Of a stretch of DNA of 64,000 bases, positions 63,109-64,000 are shown piece after piece (the stretch's first letter is position 1; the number at the start of each line of letters is the position of its first letter). The stretch is from Thiothrix sp. (GTDB taxonomy: Bacteria > Pseudomonadota > Gammaproteobacteria > Thiotrichales > Thiotrichaceae). The notes under the pieces were generated by a model, which saw nothing but the letters and a program-made list of their open reading frames with translations, ran no database searches and was not told the origin of the DNA. The translations under genes were made by a program, and so were the position numbers. The stretch lies in NCBI GenBank assembly GCA_008015155.1, contig SSFA01000008.1, positions 1 to 64,000 on the forward strand, written 5' to 3'.

Positions 63109-63363
63109 ATGGCGAGTGTAGAAGTATTATGTCCGACATGCGAAAGTAGAGTGTATCGTCGTGGCGAGGCGCGTTATCGCTGTCGAGGGTGTCATCACGG
63201 TTTTCAGTTGAACTACCGTTATGAAGCGAATCGCTCTGGCGTGGCGGAGCGGATCATTGAGATGGCGATGAAGGGCTCAGGGGTACGTGATACGGGTCGA
63301 GTGCTGAAGATCAGTCCGACGACCGTGGTGCGTCATTTAAAAAACTCAGCCCACCGACGATGA
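63109..63363 (+). CDS. insA: IS1 InsA protein
   Basis: Zinc-finger DNA-binding protein of IS1, 84 residues from ATG 63109 (GTG 63106 is also possible). Cysteines CPTCES and YRCRGCHHGFQL make the zinc site, and RDTGRVLKISPTTVVRHLK is the HTH. A slippery run A6C lies at 63339-63345 in the frame TTA-AAA-AAC, as used by IS1 for -1 frameshifting into insB. Its TGA overlaps the insB ATG (63360-63363). Confidence 0.9.
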   Translation: MASVEVLCPTCESRVYRRGEARYRCRGCHHGFQLNYRYEANRSGVAERIIEMAMKGSGVRDTGRVLKISPTTVVRHLKNSAHRR

Positions 63364-63797
63364 ACCCCTTAGCGCTAGAAGCCCTAGCTTTGGAACACCG
63401 GTTAGCACGGGTGTGTGAAATGGATGAGCAGTGGTCGTAGGTAGGGAAGAAATCAGAACCCCGTTGGTGGTGGTAGGCGTGGTCGCCGCATCTCAAGTGC
63501 GTCTTTGCGTACACCTTCGGACGACGAGTGGATGAGTGTTTGAAGCACCTGCTGGGCTTACTAGAGCGATTCACCTTTCGGTTGTATTGCACAGAGGACT
63601 GGGGGGCTTATGAACGCTTACTGCCGGAGGATAAGCATCTGATGACCAAGCATTACACCCAGAGCATTGAGCGACAGCATTTAAATTTGAGAACTCATTT
63701 AAAGCGGTTAGCTCGAAAGACGATTTGTTTTTCTAGGTCTGTCGAGGGACATGATAAGGTCGTCGGTGAATCTATCCCTAGACACTCTTTCAACTGA
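63360..63797 (+). pseudogene. insB: IS1 InsB transposase with two nonsense codons
   Basis: Catalytic part of IS1 transposase. The frame from ATG 63360 reads MNPLALEALALEHRLARVCEMDEQWS, then TAG at 63438-63440, where Tyr or Trp is expected in the WSxVGKKSEPRW block, then a second TAG at 63474-63476 after RWWW. The rest (FAYTFGRR, RFTFRLYCTEDWGAYERLL, HYTQSIERQHLNLRTHLKRLARKTICFSRSVE) is intact to the end. Both stops are single-base substitutions with no shift in frame. Function is lost unless stops are suppressed. Confidence 0.88.
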
Positions 63798-63832
63798 TTA
63801 AATACATGACCAAATAATTTAAAAGCATATCT

Positions 63833-64000
63833 ATGAAAAAAATTCATATTTTTTTAGAAGTTGTTCCTAGACCAACTGATTATTTCAAACCTATAAAACA
63901 ACTCCTTATTAATAAAAACGATTTTTTTATAGACATTAAATATCCGGATAATTTAAAAAATCTAGTAAAATCAATAGAGTACTCAAAGATAAGTAAGTTT
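63833..64000 (+). CDS. Start of a gene running off the window
   Basis: A frame opens at ATG 63833 and stays open to the window edge (56 codons): MKKIHIFLEVVPRPTDY, then KQLLINKNDFFIDIKYPD. It looks like a glycosyltransferase-type beginning, but too little is visible to name it. It follows the IS1 right end by 20 bases, so any promoter must be inside or beside the IS. Confidence 0.5.
   Translation, partial: MKKIHIFLEVVPRPTDYFKPIKQLLINKNDFFIDIKYPDNLKNLVKSIEYSKISKF

Larger units (their letters stand above)
63041..63812 (+). mobile_element. IS1-family insertion sequence with mutated insB
   Basis: A 772-bp element with perfect terminal inverted repeats of about 26 bp: the left end starts TGGTCATGTATTTAATCAG at 63041 and the right end closes CTGATTAAATACATGACCA at 63812. 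AATAAT flanks both ends flush (63035-63040 and 63813-63818), a possible target duplication shorter than the 8-9 bp usual for IS1. It carries insA and insB with an A6C frameshift site at 63339-63345. InsB has two in-frame TAG codons, so this copy is probably inactive. Confidence 0.9.

Noticed and set aside
1..64000. CRISPR array or rRNA operon
   Set aside because: No regularly spaced repeats and no rRNA-like sequence seen.

Overview
The window looks like a gammaproteobacterial chromosome of moderate, slightly AT-leaning base composition. The gene content suggests a Thiothrix-like sulfur bacterium of the order Thiotrichales: a cbb3 oxidase operon, SulP transporters, a DMSP-demethylase-like gene, XisH/XisI genes and many DODA, YheT and YcaQ-type housekeeping genes. 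This placement is an inference from gene content; no rRNA or other marker is present to prove it.

Positions 1-6840 are the right-hand part of a small integrative element. It has a P4-type integrase with a frameshifted N-terminus, an unknown gene, an AlpA-like regulator behind a strong hairpin, a YfjJ/Gp2-type replication-like protein, a small HTH protein that may be TerS-like, and on the opposite strand a large single-chain type IIG-like restriction-modification enzyme. A 20-bp sequence resembling the 3' end of a tRNA (6821-6840) closes the element and is the best candidate for attR. The set resembles a phage satellite carrying a defence gene.

Positions 6900-49200 are ordinary core chromosome: a DmdA-like demethylase, an aldo/keto reductase, a membrane-anchored glycosidase-like protein with a CBM9-like tail, a three-gene phospholipid operon (acyltransferase, CdsA-like, CDP-alcohol phosphotransferase), a short asparaginase, a SulP permease and HolA. 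Next comes a thiamine import operon (thiB-thiP-beta-propeller gene-thiQ) behind a TPP riboswitch, then ccoNOQP with an upstream FNR-type box, dgkA, a stand-alone Rieske protein and an FNR-family regulator. A mixed group follows (ATL, DODA dioxygenase, EndA-like nuclease, K+-channel-like membrane protein, YcaQ, M32 peptidase, rhomboid, threonine aldolase, LysM protein). An XisH/XisI pair with two small genes sits before the glycine cleavage operon gcvT-gcvH-gcvP, which lies behind a tandem glycine riboswitch with a terminator.

Positions 49466-64000 are a surface polysaccharide locus with falling GC content. It holds an initiating sugar-phosphate transferase, 1.7 kb of decayed insertion sequences (IS1-like and probably IS5-like), a Wzx-type flippase and a complete-looking legionaminic-acid-type nonulosonate pathway. 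The order neuB-neuC-ptmE-ptmF-ptmB-ptmA matches the Campylobacter flagellin glycosylation locus. After these come an acyltransferase with a lost or unusual start, a methyltransferase, an IS1-family element with exact inverted repeats but a nonsense-mutated insB, and the start of a gene that leaves the window.
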